DNA of 64,000 bases, from the NCBI GenBank assembly GCA_905250025.1, contig CAJNOJ010000063.1:1-64000 (forward strand). The letters are read 5' to 3'. This stretch comes from Adineta ricciae (Eukaryota > Rotifera > Eurotatoria > Adinetida > Adinetidae). The position numbers and the translations under genes are program-made. Below the pieces are notes generated by a model, which saw only the letters and a list, made by a program, of their open reading frames with translations, was not told where the DNA came from and did no database searches. Shown here in pieces: positions 12,001-25,156 of this stretch (position 1 is its first letter; every line of letters begins with the position of its first letter).

Positions 12001-12419
12001 AAGATGTAAACGATTGAAATATCTTCGTTACCAACAGTAGTACTTCTAAGGAGGTTGACTGCCAAGAGTTTTCTCATCAGTATTAGTGACATCTATTATG
12101 AAGAAATTGAGTGAAGTTTATTCATGAGAGAAGTTGGACTTCTGTTTTTTTTTTATTCTTATAAATAGATGTGAGGTGAGTAAATTCAAGAATGGTAAAA
12201 ATGTATGTTGTCTATCGTTCACAATGCCGTGATACTCTTCATGTTGAAAGCATATTGAGATTGTGAAAAGCTTTGATCGACATGTGTCGACAACTATGTG
12301 AATCTGTTATATAGACATTCGACGAAAGATTGCTCGATAGATGTGACCAATGGTAGAATTAATTGTATATCGACGACGGAGAAGTAAAAATTTCCTCGTA
12401 TTTGTATTCTTTAGTAAAG
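12001..12419. other. Upstream region of MTPAP
   Basis: No gene. It ends with a pyrimidine-rich acceptor (attctttag) 6 nt before the MTPAP start, a candidate trans-splice site. Confidence 0.4.
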
Positions 12420-14729
12420 ATGTTACCTTTGATATCGTTCTATCAATCTTCTTCATTTTCTTTACGTTTTCTGTCAACTCAATCATACTATACATCTATT
12501 ATCCAACGTTATTCATCATCAATCCGTCCACCTAGACCGCCATTTTCACCTTCAGCAAAGAAAAAACGTATTAATTAATAATTTACGCAAAAGCAAAACT
12601 CATTGGAATTTTTTCAGTAGACAATGTCACACAAACTTTCGATTCAATGATTGATTTTCGACGAGAACAAGCCCGACGAACGGTGCTGATTCATGTAAAC
12701 TCTTTCCTTCCTTTTTCAACCTTTCATCTAATTTCCTCAAATTTTAGCTTGGTCGATCTCATTCCGAATCCGAACTATACAAATTATGTTCACGCGTTGG
12801 CCAGATTTCGAATATGACACTTTATTCTGCAAATAAAAAAGTTTGTTCATACCATCATATATTAACAATCGAACGTAATTAACTCGTTTAGGAATGTGCG
12901 TTACTGGAATTCTCGAATGAACAAAGTGTCAATAAATTATTGAATATCACGAGTCATTTCACGAATGAAAATCGTTTACCGTGTGCGTCGCGAAATTTGT
13001 ATTTTGCAGTATGTGATTGAAATCTAACAAAAAACTTCTTCATCTCATATATAGTCTCAACTAACTGGTTCACGATTAAAACATCATTCGTTTGGTCGTG
13101 AAGTTCAACAACCGGATGATTCTGTTCTCGATACAGCTTTAGCTGATATTCGTAACGTAAGGTTTGCAGGAACAGAAGAATGCAGTTTTTGCCAGTTTAA
13201 ATCGTGTGATCTTCTTGAAATTAGTGATCAAATTCGTCATTTTTGGCAGAAAACCAAACTAACTGAACTGGATACAAGACTTCGATTCTTTGTTGCATCA
13301 CTCGTCGAAGGTAAAAGGACGAGAAATATTTTGTATGGGGAGAGCAGTGTGACCAATTCTTTGTAGAAGCATTTGGAGGTATTTTTGTTGATACGGTTTG
13401 TCTTCCATTTGGTTCATCGATAACAACGTTTGGTAAATCTCGGTGCGATTTGGATATGTTATTAACATTCGAAGATTTCCGAGAGAAAAATGTAAGAATT
13501 CTTCGAATGGCTTTCTCAATTATGAACCATTGGATTTATAGCAAATCAAATCAGATGGTAAAATACAACAATTACGTTTTCTGACTAAACGAAGTTATTT
13601 AAACGATCGATTCCAAGCGCAAGCGTATCTAAAAGTATATTATTCCGGCTATTGTTTGATTGTAATATCTGCATTGATTTAGATTCTTGCTGATACATTG
13701 AAACATTTCATGGCTGAATGCACGAGTGTGCAAATAATTCTTCCAGCTCGTGTACCAATCGTCCGTTTTCAACATCGATTGTCTGATCTTCAATGTGATG
13801 TCTCAATGAGTGAATTCAAGTAAGATTTTATAGTCAAAGATACTCTTATTTGAGCAAACGAATGTTTTATAGATCGTCGTATTATATGTCAAAACTATTG
13901 TGGAGTTTGAGCACAATTGATAATCGTGTTTCACCACTTGTTTTTGCCATTCGTCGATGGGCACGTGAAGCATCCATAACACAAAGTACTCCCGGACCAT
14001 GGTTCTCCAATTTCCAAATGACATTACTCGTGCTCTTCTATCTACAATCAATTGAAATCTTACCAAAACTCAATTATGTCAATGAACAGTCAAACGTGTC
14101 AATACCACAAGATTCGAATCCATTGAATAGTATATTTCAATTGAGAATCCAAATAAATCTTTTATGATCTGCTTTAGATGATCTTCGTGATGATTTGATC
14201 TTAATCAATGAACTTAATAACATTCATCAGGTGCAAATGAAGAAAGTCAATAACAGTTCATTGGGTAATATTCTTATATAATTTTATATAAAGCGGCTTT
14301 TTGTACTCGATTTTAGCCGTTCTACTCAAGGAATTCTTTATTTTCTATGAAAAATTTGACTTTGAATCGTCATTGATTACACTAATCGATCGTAAAGATT
14401 CAGCGAAATCATCATTATTTCAAGCCGGTAAAGACAAAGAGTGGCCAATTTACATTGAGAATCCACTTGTCCCATCAATGAATGCGTCAAAAAATCTCGT
14501 TGAATCGGAAGGTGAACGTTTTCGTCAAACCTGCGCGAAAGCATCACAAATTCTATCTGATCCATCGAAAAATCTTCTCTCACTATTCGAAGAATGTCGT
14601 CAAACATTACCGGATGATCTTATTGCTCGTGCATATCCCGCGCCCATATCGATCATGCCCGATCTAAAAACAGATATTGATTACGAAGAATTCAGTGATA
14701 CTCCTCAACAAGAAATAAGTCAATCGTGA
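12420..14729 (+). CDS. MTPAP: Mitochondrial poly(A) RNA polymerase
   Basis: A multi-exon gene. Exon 1 (12420-12567) encodes a Ser/Arg-rich N-terminus without acidic residues (MLPLISFYQSSSFSLRFLST), a good mitochondrial targeting signal. Later exons give an RNA-binding-like region (LGRSHSESELYKLCSRVGQ... ECALLEFSNEQSVNKLL), then the nucleotidyltransferase core: FGSSITTFGKSRCDLDMLL, with the GS motif and the DxD metal pair, and a third Asp in LSDLQCDVSM. The PAP-associated region follows (SPLVFAIRRWAREASITQSTPGPWFSNFQMTLLVLF split over exons; AVLLKEFFIFYEKFDF). It adds poly(A) tails to mitochondrial mRNAs. About ten short introns are present; the C-terminus is acidic. The next gene begins 107 bp downstream on the same strand. 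Confidence 0.88.
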
Positions 14730-14820
14730 TTTCCCCGTTGTTTTTGTTTCCGTTATTGAATTAGAGGAAAAGAATTGCGCAACTTTGTTATTCATAGGAA
14801 ATCTTTCTGTTAAGTTTTCT

Positions 14821-14833
14821 GTTCTTTTTCTAG
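14821..14833 (+). promoter_or_regulatory. Candidate trans-splice acceptor, CCDC81-like gene
   Basis: A pyrimidine tract ending in ctag lies 3 nt before the ATG and about 100 bp after the MTPAP stop. There is no upstream exon for this gene, so the acceptor is better explained by spliced-leader addition. Confidence 0.45.
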
Positions 14834-14836
14834 ATT

Positions 14837-15559
14837 ATGCGATCAGTAAATTCGACTAATCATACATCGAAACATCGGCGTCGTTTTACAACTGAAACGT
14901 TATTTCGAGTGTTGAATCAAACTACTCGTTTAGAAGAGTATCGAACATTTTCAACACCCAATGAACATGATCAAACAAATTCTTGTACAAATGGCCATTT
15001 GATTGAAAATGATCTTCGTCATCTTTGGGAACTTTTATCTCAAATGATTCGAAAGAGACTTCTCAATCACGAACCATGTTTGTTACCTGAACTTGGTGCT
15101 TTTGTTCTTATTGATTATCCATCAAATGATAATCCAAATCTCCAATTGAAAGAACCATTTTTTGTATTAGATACAACGTTCGCTCGTCGGCACCGTTTAT
15201 CACGAATTAAAAAACCGAATCTTTCTTCGGCACTTTCTCTGTCTCTTCAAGCAAATGGAAATTCAACACATATCGAACCCAATACAACTTTATCATCGTT
15301 TAATATGCAAACATTGGATTATATTTCATTACAAAATCAATCAGGTTTATCACGTGAACAATTGATGAGCGCTATTGCACATATCTTTGCCATAATTGAT
15401 AAAGAAATCAATCCGCATAGTTTTTGTGATTTGGAATTTCCTCAATTGGGACATTTTAAGATTTTATCCGGTCTAGCGACGTTTGAATTTAGTGAAACAT
15501 TTGTAACCGAATTTAAACAAACATTTGTCAAAAATGAATCAACATCACCAACTGACTAA
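14837..15559 (+). CDS. CCDC81-like HU-domain protein
   Basis: Single exon, 240 aa. The segment LRHLWELLSQMIRKRLLNHE...LLPELGAFVLIDYP has the helix-plus-beta layout of the eukaryotic HU-CCDC81 domain (...LW..IS.fI...L...K.v.iP.fGtF). A second, weaker unit follows: LSREQLMSAIAHIFAIIDKE...CDLEFPQLGHFKIL. CCDC81 proteins are associated with centrosomes and cilia. The long coiled coil of vertebrate CCDC81 is absent, so this is a short form. It sits 107 bp after MTPAP on the same strand. A fragment of its 3' end is duplicated at 18000-18170. Confidence 0.65.
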   Translation: MRSVNSTNHTSKHRRRFTTETLFRVLNQTTRLEEYRTFSTPNEHDQTNSCTNGHLIENDLRHLWELLSQMIRKRLLNHEPCLLPELGAFVLIDYPSNDNPNLQLKEPFFVLDTTFARRHRLSRIKKPNLSSALSLSLQANGNSTHIEPNTTLSSFNMQTLDYISLQNQSGLSREQLMSAIAHIFAIIDKEINPHSFCDLEFPQLGHFKILSGLATFEFSETFVTEFKQTFVKNESTSPTD

Positions 15560-16895
15560 TGAGATCGAAGACATTTTGCATGTCCGGTGATTCTATTTTT
15601 TGTTCTCGTTCGTTCTTTTCGTTGTCTTTGTTGTGTTTCGAATATTATTTTGAGTGTTGTGTCAGATTTTGTTGTTTTGTTTCATCGATGTATTTTTTGG
15701 TGTTTGTTTCTTTGTAATTAGAAGTTTTATGTGTCTTTTGAGAAGTAAATATTTGTATAACATGTATAGTCATCAATAATTACATCAATTTCCTTGTCAT
15801 CTAAGAGAGAAGAGAATGATGTTAACCGCTGGTAAGTGTTGTCAATAGTCGCGGAGAATCTCCAACTGAAATGTGTGATATTTTGAGTGGTATACGTCGT
15901 TCTATCAATGCTCATCTCCATTTCATTATCAATGTTCCCGCTCAGATGAGCATCGATGGAAAATACAAGTAGAGGATATATGTGCAAAACTATCACCGCA
16001 AAAAAACAACAATTTTACGCGTGTCTCCTTCAAACAAATAGACACGAACAAATACGTTTGATGTTGGCTTAGTAGAGTTGGTCTTACGATGGATAAAATA
16101 TTCGCATGTGTTGACCCTTCTTTTGATCTATCGATATTTACCTTTTCTATCCAAATAATGATAAGTTTCATTACAGCAAAAGAACCGTCAATGGTCACGA
16201 GAATGTATTTATGTGTTATAGAGAGCAAAACATGAATCCAACTACGAGGTTAATTTTTGATCTTCTTCAAAAACTGTCGCTGAATCTTGAAAATATTTCC
16301 GATAAAATTCTTTGAAAATCCGACTATTCGCGACAGTTTCAGCGGCTCTGCTTTGTTATTTAGAAACATCGCTTCAAGATTGTGTTTTGTAATACAAATG
16401 TATAACTGTTTACTGAAGTCCATCAAATTCACAATCATATTTGTTCGGATTTCATAGTTTCGAACAGAAGAATCCAAGATCACAAAAGAATGCAGCTGAA
16501 AGTAACACCGATCAGATTTCGAACAATTAACTTCATATTTTGCTGATGAAGTTCGTCACCAATTATCCTTCTGAAATGTATCGGTTTCGTGACTCTCGGT
16601 ATCTTTCTTTGTTCGCAGCCTATTCAGCTGTATTTTGTTGTACACATTCATCTTCGTATTACCACTACCCCGGTGATCGGCTTCAAATAAATGAATACCA
16701 GTAGCTTTTCTCAAAGTTTATTGAAAATATAAAGAAAAACACTGAATCCTTTGAAAAGGTAGGATTTTAGTTAAAAAGAGGTTAGTTTGATGAAACTTCA
16801 AGATTAAGCGGAAAATATTTGAAACTAAAATGTAAAATATTACGCTCTAATGAAAGTCAGATAGTTACGGCATGTTGATGTTGGCGAACTGAAGC
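15560..16895. other. Intergenic, no supported gene
   Basis: Contains the 3' flank of the CCDC81-like gene; parts (about 15949-16000) recur at 18117-18168. Open frames at 15727-16483 (minus) carry no recognisable domain and are not called. Confidence 0.4.
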
Positions 16896-17353
16896 TTACG
16901 CTGATTTGGTACAAGTGCCTGTGTACGTATTAGCATTGTCTTGTATTTGTGATGGTTTATCCTTGAGCCAACATCCACCACTCTCTTTGGAAAATGACCA
17001 GTGATCACAACCGGAAAATGATTCGCATAATACAGCGCAAGCAGCAGCACTGCGAACGCTTCCGGTAGGAACACCAGTCATTTCACCGCCCAATGCATCC
17101 TTGCCCTCAATGATGCTTGTACATCTGCTTATTATTTGGACAGCTACAATAAACAAGATAGAATGGTCAATTCATCGATGAACACAAGAAAGTTTATGGT
17201 GCAGTTTGACTTACTGTTGGATGTTGCTCGTTTGTCTGCAAAGAAATCATCGTCAGAGTCTTCATCAAGAAATTTGCGTTTGGCCGATCGTGCATTGCTT
17301 TCACTGATGACCAGAATGACAACAACGACGAAAGCGAGAATCGATGAATTCAT
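16896..17353 (-). CDS. PAN/apple-type small secreted protein, copy B
   Basis: Two coding exons on the minus strand from the ATG at 17353. A signal peptide (MNSSILAFVVVVILVISESN) is followed by an acidic propeptide-like segment (DEDSDDDFFADKR) with a dibasic site. After a short intron (phase 1) comes a PAN/apple-like domain: RCTSIIEGKDALGG, SAAACAVLCESFSGCDHWSF, GGCWLKDKPSQ, TGTCTKSA. Six to seven Cys give the expected disulfide core. PAN modules bind protein or carbohydrate, so this is a likely secreted lectin-like or binding peptide. A 5' UTR intron is indicated by the acceptor tcttatttag 11 nt before the ATG. Inverted paralogue of copy A. Confidence 0.72.
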
Positions 17354-17480
17354 TTTGATAAATCCTAAATAAGAAAAGAGTATTAATGAGAAATAATATG
17401 AATATTGATAAGCTAACTTACTGTCGGATGGAGATCAACGATTGAGTAAATAACGATAAGGATATGCATTTCGTTGTGGA

Positions 17481-17488
17481 TATTTATA
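17481..17488 (-). promoter_or_regulatory. TATA box, PAN-type gene copy B
   Basis: TATAAATA on the minus strand, about 130 bp upstream of the start codon. The interval is explained by a 5' UTR intron. It matches the motif in copy A. Confidence 0.5.
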
Positions 17489-19358
17489 CTCATCAAGCTC
17501 TACCTCGGAATCAAAAGAAAAGGGCTCGGTGCATTGTTTATGAAAAATGTTGTTTCGAGTGGGAAGAGACTGTGTTTTGAATAGAGAAAAATGACATATT
17601 CATTCATTGGGACTGTATCTATTACTAGTTTCGAAGATGAGAGGTGTTGTGTATTTGTTGTTTTCATGTACATGAAATATGAAAAACCCTTCATTAGACG
17701 CAATATAATCTATTACTGTGGTCTTATCCAAATGACAAAAATATACTTTGAAATAAATTAATGAATGTAGGTATCTGTCAAACAGATCAATGAGAAAAAT
17801 ATTAATCCGTCAGGTAAGTGAAGCATTTGTGCTTTTTGTATGAGAAAACAATGATTAGTCCTTTTTCTCTTTACCTACAAATTCAAAGGAAAGAAAAAAT
17901 CTCTTATCACTGTAGTTGACCTGTCATACATACTCTTTAGTGTATTGTTGCTTTTCACATATTACCGTGCGGAATGAAATGGAATATTTTGAGGTTCTAT
18001 TTAATTTAGCAACGTTTGAATTTAGTGGAACATTTGTCAAAAATGAATCAACATCATTAACTGATGAATAACATCGAAGACATTCTGAGGATGAGGGTGT
18101 GATTCTATCCAAAAATCGCGCATTGATGGAAAATCCAAGTAGGAGAAAGACGTGCAAAACAATGATTGAATACAGAACATATCCGAATATGAGGATGGGA
18201 AACAAGACTGTCAAACGTACTCCCGCGGATGGTGTTGTACCGCATTCGAGTATTTTGAATCCGATCTAAACTATTACGCTATTTAAAAATAAGATTTTCC
18301 ATTCGCAAAGGCAAATCGTTTTAATCTTTTCATAATATTAAAGGGAAACCTTTCATTTGAATTAGAATATTTGCTTCATCTTCATGGTATTGACATAGTT
18401 CACTTTTCTCATGAGTTAATTAGACATCGCCGTCATTTTCTCGAAGATTATTTTATAAACGATGAAATAGAGTGAAACATTACATCGGCAAAAATACAAT
18501 TAGAAGTCAAAGTGAGGGTTCTCAACAAGTTATTTTAACCGAGAGATATGTATAACGACTAATGCAAATACTTTGAAACATCAGTTTGAATGCTTTTGAT
18601 CTTTTCAAAAATCTTGTTTTCATACGTAGTCGACAATATTATCATCACTTTTCTCAAAAATATTTTTTCAACTAGCTTTTCTTTTTATCGAAAAGTTCAG
18701 CATCCAACAATGTACTCTCTTTTTTCCAAAAGATTGCGTGTCAACTACATCCCATTGGCAACTTGGTACTTGTCAGCTCTGATCTGGAACGGTATAATAC
18801 AGAGATTTTGTCAAGGAATTCAGTAAACTAAAAAAGAAACTAACTCATTCCACCTTTTCTCGATCCAAAATACTCTAAAGCATTGTGCTAATAGTTAGTC
18901 GAATGTAAGCAAATCCTTCCAGAACTCATTCAACAACGAAGTTTTCCACTTTCCTTCTCGAGTCTAAGTAGACTTCCATGAACTCTACTCGCTCCACATT
19001 TCATAAATACGCCTTGAGGCAATTTTTCATCGAGACGAGACGAACGCTAATTACACAACAAGAGGAAAATGTGCGCGTGAAATTTCTCCCCAAAAAGATG
19101 TCGCTAATATACATCGGAAAAAGTACAACATCAATCTTCGAAAAGACAACTTTTACAAGAAAATAGAAATATCATTTCAAGTTTCCCCTAAAATCTGTTC
19201 GAATTCTGCGATTTAACACTTACGACTGTTGCTAAGTAATGAAAATTTCTTCAACGAATTCAATGGCATTGAACACCAATCCATGACGTGATTCTTTGTC
19301 GAACTCTACTACTAACCTCGACGAAGACAATTCAATCAATTCTTCTCTTCAAATTCAA
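17489..19358. other. Intergenic with duplicated fragment
   Basis: No intact gene. It carries the CCDC81-like 3' fragment at 18000-18170. Remaining open frames (for example 18590-18826) have no recognisable domain. Confidence 0.4.
18000..18170 (+). pseudogene. Duplicated 3' fragment of the CCDC81-like gene
   Basis: Bases about 18003-18068 repeat the last coding part of the CCDC81-like gene (ATFEFSGTFVKNESTSLTDE, with an internal deletion). The downstream part (about 18070-18168) repeats patches of that gene's 3' flank (15563-16000). There is no start codon or domain, so it is a relic of a local duplication. Confidence 0.65.
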
Positions 19359-22300
19359 ATGAAAGCGTTGGTCATTTCGACAAATCAACAAGAAAAACTA
19401 ATTCAAAATGAAACAGAACGTCGACGAACACTTCGTCTTCTGCAGGTAACTTCATCACCTCCATCAAAAGTCCTCTTCACATCTACACTTTCTCAAAATA
19501 GACTCGTCAAATCGAAAAAGAACGAGCTGCTCAACTTCGTCAATCAGTAGCAGATGAAAAGAAGAAACAAACTTATCTTCTTCTCAATCGACTCCAAGTA
19601 AATCATCTTCATTCTCATTCTCATCATCACCTCTGTTTCCTTCTCGACTAGGACGAATGGGTTCAAGAGAAGATCGACTTGCACGATAATCTCGAATATC
19701 AGTTTCGTGAAAATCTCATGGAAATGGGCAAAGGTCACAAAGAAGCAGCTGATCAAGTAACATCTCTAGTTGCTGTTGATGAGGTTGTTGTTGAGGTCGA
19801 TTTGATTTGTTTGTAGCCTGATTATGAAGAGCAATGGCTGAAGAAGACATCAGAAAATGACGCTCGTGCTGTAGAACGAGGTCAACAAGCACTGGACAAA
19901 CTTCACAGTGATACGATGCAAAATGAAAATGAACGTAATCTTCATCTTCTTCATCGGTTTGTTCAACACTCGATGAATTTTATGCAAAAGAAATCAATTA
20001 AATTTTTCTTTCGTCTAGAAAAGCAGCGTTGGAACTCGAGAAACTGCGCGCTCAACGTATCGCGAAATTACCTGTGCCTGAAGATCCTCTACGTGATCTT
20101 CAAACGAAACCAAGTGAGTGATTCGAAGAGAAGTGAGAAGATTGAAGACATGCATTGGTGTTTAGCCACAATTGTGACTGTTCATGATCCGTATAATTTC
20201 ACCACATCGCGATATCATCTGGAAGAACGACTTGTGACGAGAGAAGAAGATCAACAAGTAAAGAAAGAGAAAGATGGCTGAGAAGGAGGATAATGTGTTT
20301 GTGTAGGGAGATGCAGCCGAAGACGCGATTGTTGAACAAGAACGTGTTGATGCATATGTGTGTGATAAACAACGATTATGGAATGAACAACAAGAAAAAG
20401 CTCGTGTTCGCGGCGAAAATGCGCTGAAAAGAGAAGTTCTCGACAATGTAAAGTCTATCATTTCTTTTCCCATCGATTTCACACTTAATGTTCATAGGCA
20501 TATGATAATGTGCTGGAAGAATTGGGTAAACTGGAAAGACAAGATCGAGATCGTCGTCAGAAAGAGATTCAGAATCTTCCGGTGAGTATTATTTCATCTA
20601 AATGACATATGAATTGTGTAAGTCGAGAATATGTCGTGTTGTTTTGTAGAAGAGTATATTTATTCCACCATGGCGTCGTGAAGAAGAACGCGAAGAGAGA
20701 CAACGACAAATGGAAACAGCCTTTGAACAAGTTTATCAAGATAATCATCGCAAACGTTTGTTTTGTTTTGTTGAAAAGAGATGTGGTGTTATTATGATTT
20801 GAATTTGTTTTCAGAGGCAATTCCAATCGTGTTGATGAACGAAGATGAAGGAGTAGACGAAGAAGATGCAGCGAGTGATCGAACATTGATTGCAGACAAT
20901 GAAGAAGAAGAAGAAGTTCAACCACAGTATCGAATGGCAACTGTGACACCATCGGTAAATACAGTTCCATTGGCAAATGAAGAAGTTCATGAAGATGAAG
21001 AAGCAACATTAGCTGATCCAACCTTAATGACATTACAAACTCCATTACCTGAACAACAACAACTGATCAAACAGCAGAACATCAATCGTCTCATGGAGAA
21101 GATCGAGCGACAAAGACAAGCAGCACAAAATCGATCGAATCAACAGTCAGTTGTGACACCAACGATGAAAACACCAAAACGACTTGTTGTTAGTCCTGGC
21201 TATGTGGAAAGTACAACATCAGCGAATTCTTCAGTTGTTCAAGCAGATGAACAATCATCATCGTCGTCAGCGAATACAACAGCAACAGCTGACATTGAAG
21301 CGAGACGCAATCATCTTGAGTTTCGAAAACGAGCTTTAGAAGAACAGATTCGTCTTTTATCTGCTCGGGCCAATCTTCTTCCTCAAACAACATCAGCTGC
21401 AATTGTTTCACCCACATCTGATGTTTCGATTGAAAGTTTATTGAAAAATCTTCGTATGACAAACAACACAACAAGTTTTCCTTCGTCTGCAGCATCATCA
21501 GTTTATACTGGTAAACGACAACGAGATGATCATGAACAGTTTGTTCAAGCAGTTCAAGCGATTGTTTCATCGGATGAATGCCAATCACAAACATCATCAT
21601 CTGGTATTGCAATTGAAGATGATGATAAATCACATGAAACAATGTCGAATGGTTCGAGTCGTGAACGCGTTCATTTCGATAAATATGAAAGTCATTCATC
21701 AGAAGACCGTGATCATTCATTAGAAGATCTCATTTCACGTCTTGTTGCCACTCAGCAACAGCAACAATCGAACAGTCAATTCCGTGAACTGATCATGGAA
21801 ACACGACCTTCACGAATCGAAGTGACGAATCGTTCGTTGATCATTGACGATCTTGTGGATGATGTTTTGTCTTCGATGTCATCGTTGTCTGGTAATACAC
21901 CTGTAGATCCCAGATCAGCATCACCAGAAATGGCACAGTTATTGTCGTTGAATCGAAATATGGAAAGTGCACAAGAATTTCATGTGAATCGAACAGATGA
22001 AAATCGTTTCTATGAAGAGAAGCGATTAATTGAACAAGAATTGGAACTGATTCGACGTGAACGAGAAAATCTTATTCATGAACATGAGAAATATCGTCAA
22101 CAGGCAATGTAAGTGCTATGACTTTACAGTTTTACTTTTCTACGATTCCTCCTCGCCATATAGGATGTCAGCAGGAGGAGCAGTAGCAGTACCAATGGCA
22201 ATGGCACAACAAACACCAGTTCAGCCACCTCCTCCTCCTTCTCTTCTCCGAGCGAAATTGAATCAAGTTGTGACAAACGAAGCACATGAGTTAAGCACAA

Positions 22301-24998
22301 TTCAAGAAGTCGACACACCTGCCAGTTCAAGAAATACATCAGTATTTCTTCATCGTAGCCCATTGAAATCATCATATGATCTTCAACAATTAGAAAGAAT
22401 CTCATCAGCTGATTCGTCATCATCATCGGAATCTGATCACAATGAAATTCTGTCTTCACAGATCTCAGCAACTCAACAGCAACAACAACAACAGCAGCAG
22501 CAGCAGCAGCAGGTGTTTGTGACAAATGGATTGGAGCGAGATGATTCGGGTATCTCATTGTTCGATGGTCCACGCTCATCAGCAACATCACGAACCACGA
22601 TCGCTTGTGGAAATGGTGGTGGCGGTGGTAGAAGTTCAAGTAGTGGAATTCAAAGTCTGTTACCAACACGACAATCACGTGTTCGAACGATCACAAATGA
22701 AACAACAAATACATCATCAAGTACAAATCCACCTGTGCTGACAACAACGCCTCGATCAAATACCGAATCTGATGATCAATCATTGTCAAGTATTTCGAAG
22801 AAATGGAGGGATATTCTTGCAAATGAATGTTTACCTCAACTGAGTAATACAAACAAAGATAATGAGCCGCAATTAACACATTCACTCGGATTCGGACCAT
22901 CAAATATTGATGGTAAGTGTCAGGAGATTTCTGAAAAAAGAAAGATCTGAATTGATTTTATGTAGATCTTCTGGTGCCATCATCATCATCATTAACTCAT
23001 CCACATGAGATATTTTCATCTTCATCTCAAAGTACACAAGAACAACTTCTTCGTTCTCAATACGCGAATGAACAGTGTGATTTGATGTCATTGATCAAAG
23101 TTCATGAATATCTCACAAAACAACAACCAACAACGGCAGTAGCAACGACAACATCAGCCATGCCACTTATTGATCCGATGATACCTTCGACAACTCCACC
23201 AGTTCATCATCGATCTTATTCAACATTGACATCTGTAACATATCGTTCTTCTCTTGCCAAACAAGCTCCTGCCAGTGGTCAGCCCATCTCCACTCCATCA
23301 CATTGTTCACATTCATCATCAGATTTACCATTAAATCATGTTTTACAAGAGAAGAGTGATCGTCAAGGTAGTGTGATCAGTGACATTCATCATTTGACCA
23401 ATTCTCCAAATACGTTCGAAACATCGATCACATCCAACTCTTCATTATCATCAGCATCGAACAAACATCACGATACATTATCTTACTTGATCGAACAGAA
23501 TCAACGTGCCATGCAGCGACTCATCACAAATCATCAAGTGAACTCGAATGAAGAATCAACAACGATACTTTCATCTGCATCCATGCGAATACCTGATTAT
23601 GAGAGTGGACAACTACTGACAACAATCTCACATGAAAATACGCAATTGTCACGAGCACAAGCACAAACACAACAGAAGAGCACATTGATCGAGACAGGAT
23701 CTTTGTCAACAGTTGATTTTCCATCTGCTCTTTTACATGCTGAAGAACATCATGTATTTGAAACAGTTGAATTGAATTCTAAAGTGAGTTTAACTCATCG
23801 TCGTGAATCTGTTAATGAAGTGATTGATTTAGATTGATGGTGATGATCATGGTATTCTGGATGAACCATCGTTGACTCTTCTTTCCAACAGTTATCGTTC
23901 ATTAACAACAACAGCAACAGCGACGACAAATCAAATTGTGAACGAAATGGGAACTCAATCGAGGTCACAACAGAAGAAAAAACAATGTTCATCTCCACTT
24001 TCGACATGTGATGATAAGACAAGTGCTTGTTCTACTCCAGCATTATCACCAATAAAAAACGAACCATTTGCGACAAGTGAAACAAAAATTCGGTCCGAAG
24101 CATCAGCAAGTGTATTTTCAGCAATCCCAGCAGTCAGTCGATATTCTCCATTGTTGTCATCAGTATCAACTAGTTCATCGCTTCAATTGTCGTCACGAAA
24201 ACTAAACAAGGGAGGAGCTCCCGTACATAGTAATGACGCTTCGTTACTTTCATTTGAGCGACATGAAGTGAGTGCTGGAAATGCAACATTAATGACAACC
24301 AATGATCAAGATGAATTGAAATCCAATGAAAATAATTCACCAATCATTTCGACAAATGCAGACTGGTCATATTTTGTCACTGTACGCGAAGGTTTATCCA
24401 GAGAATTAGAAAAACCTTCTCCAGCTACTTCATCTGGCTCATCATCGTCCTGTTCATCATTATCCAATAATGATGCAGAACATTCTGAACAACGCCGACA
24501 CGTAGGCGGACTCGAGTTTTTCATTAGTGGAGATCAGCAAGATTCTTCTACTCGTAAGTCATAAACCATCTCATCTTCCGTTGAACTCGTTTTCATCTTC
24601 TCATAGCTCAAGTTGTTCAATTACCATCTCTTCAATCGGCATTAGAAACACGTCGAGCTGATTTCCTTGCGACAAGTCAAAAACGTGTTGAAGAAATTAA
24701 AGCTAAAGATTATACAACACCATCTTCTCATATTCCTGTTGCAACACGTTTTGTAACCTCAAAATCGGCTCCAGCGTCGGCAACATCAAACATAGTTGAA
24801 ACCGACTCGGATGAACGGCAACGACGTGTTCGAGAATCGAAAGAACGTTCTAAACGTTTGTACGATCAATTAGCCGAAGTTCAACAAAAGAAAAAGTTTC
24901 ATGAAAGCAAACAACAAGCCCAAGCTTATCGTGCGCGTCTGAACGCTTTTCAAACGACATTAACTAAAAAAAAGACAATTAACAACAAAAAACAGTGA
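19359..24998 (+). CDS. CEP295: CEP295-like centriolar protein with C-terminal ALMS motif
   Basis: Fourteen exons (19359-19445, 19502-19597, 19652-19756, 19817-19956, 20019-20113, 20166-20257, 20307-20447, 20498-20581, 20650-20755, 20815-22108, 22164-22912, 22966-23783, 23833-24553, 24607-24998), all in phase, give 1639 aa. The N-terminal coiled part matches CEP295: ETERRRTLRLLQ, NLMEMGKGHKEAA, LEKLRAQRIAKLPVPEDP, then IPPWRREEEREERQRQMETAFEQVY. A long Ser/Thr/Gln-rich low-complexity middle includes a 13-Gln run. The C-terminus (SALETRRADFLATSQKRVEE ... KERSKRLYDQLAEVQQKKKF ... AYRARLNAFQ) is the ALMS motif shared by ALMS1 and CEP295. Expected role: centriole assembly and centriole-to-centrosome conversion. 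The start is uncertain, because the frame continues upstream to 19296 without an ATG and a 5' exon is possible. Confidence 0.82.
22474..22512 (+). repeat. CAR (polyglutamine) repeat
   Basis: Thirteen uninterrupted CAA/CAG codons in the CEP295-like gene; the 3' seven are pure CAG. Likely length-variable. Confidence 0.9.
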
Positions 24999-25156
24999 GG
25001 AGTCTGATAAGTTGATTTATCTTTCGTTGGTATGTGTGTGTAGGATTTCTTCTTCAGCTTTTCTTTTCGTGTATATTATCGGTAGATAGTTTTGTGTGTC
25101 TTGTCTTTAAGAATATAAATCAATTTAGAGAAATAAATATCAAATCAATCGTCAAT

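Noticed and set aside
20569-24524. Long antisense frames opposite the CEP295-like exons
   Set aside because: They mirror low-complexity Ser/Thr/Gln codons of the real gene; composition (Leu/His/Met-rich) is that of a shadow.
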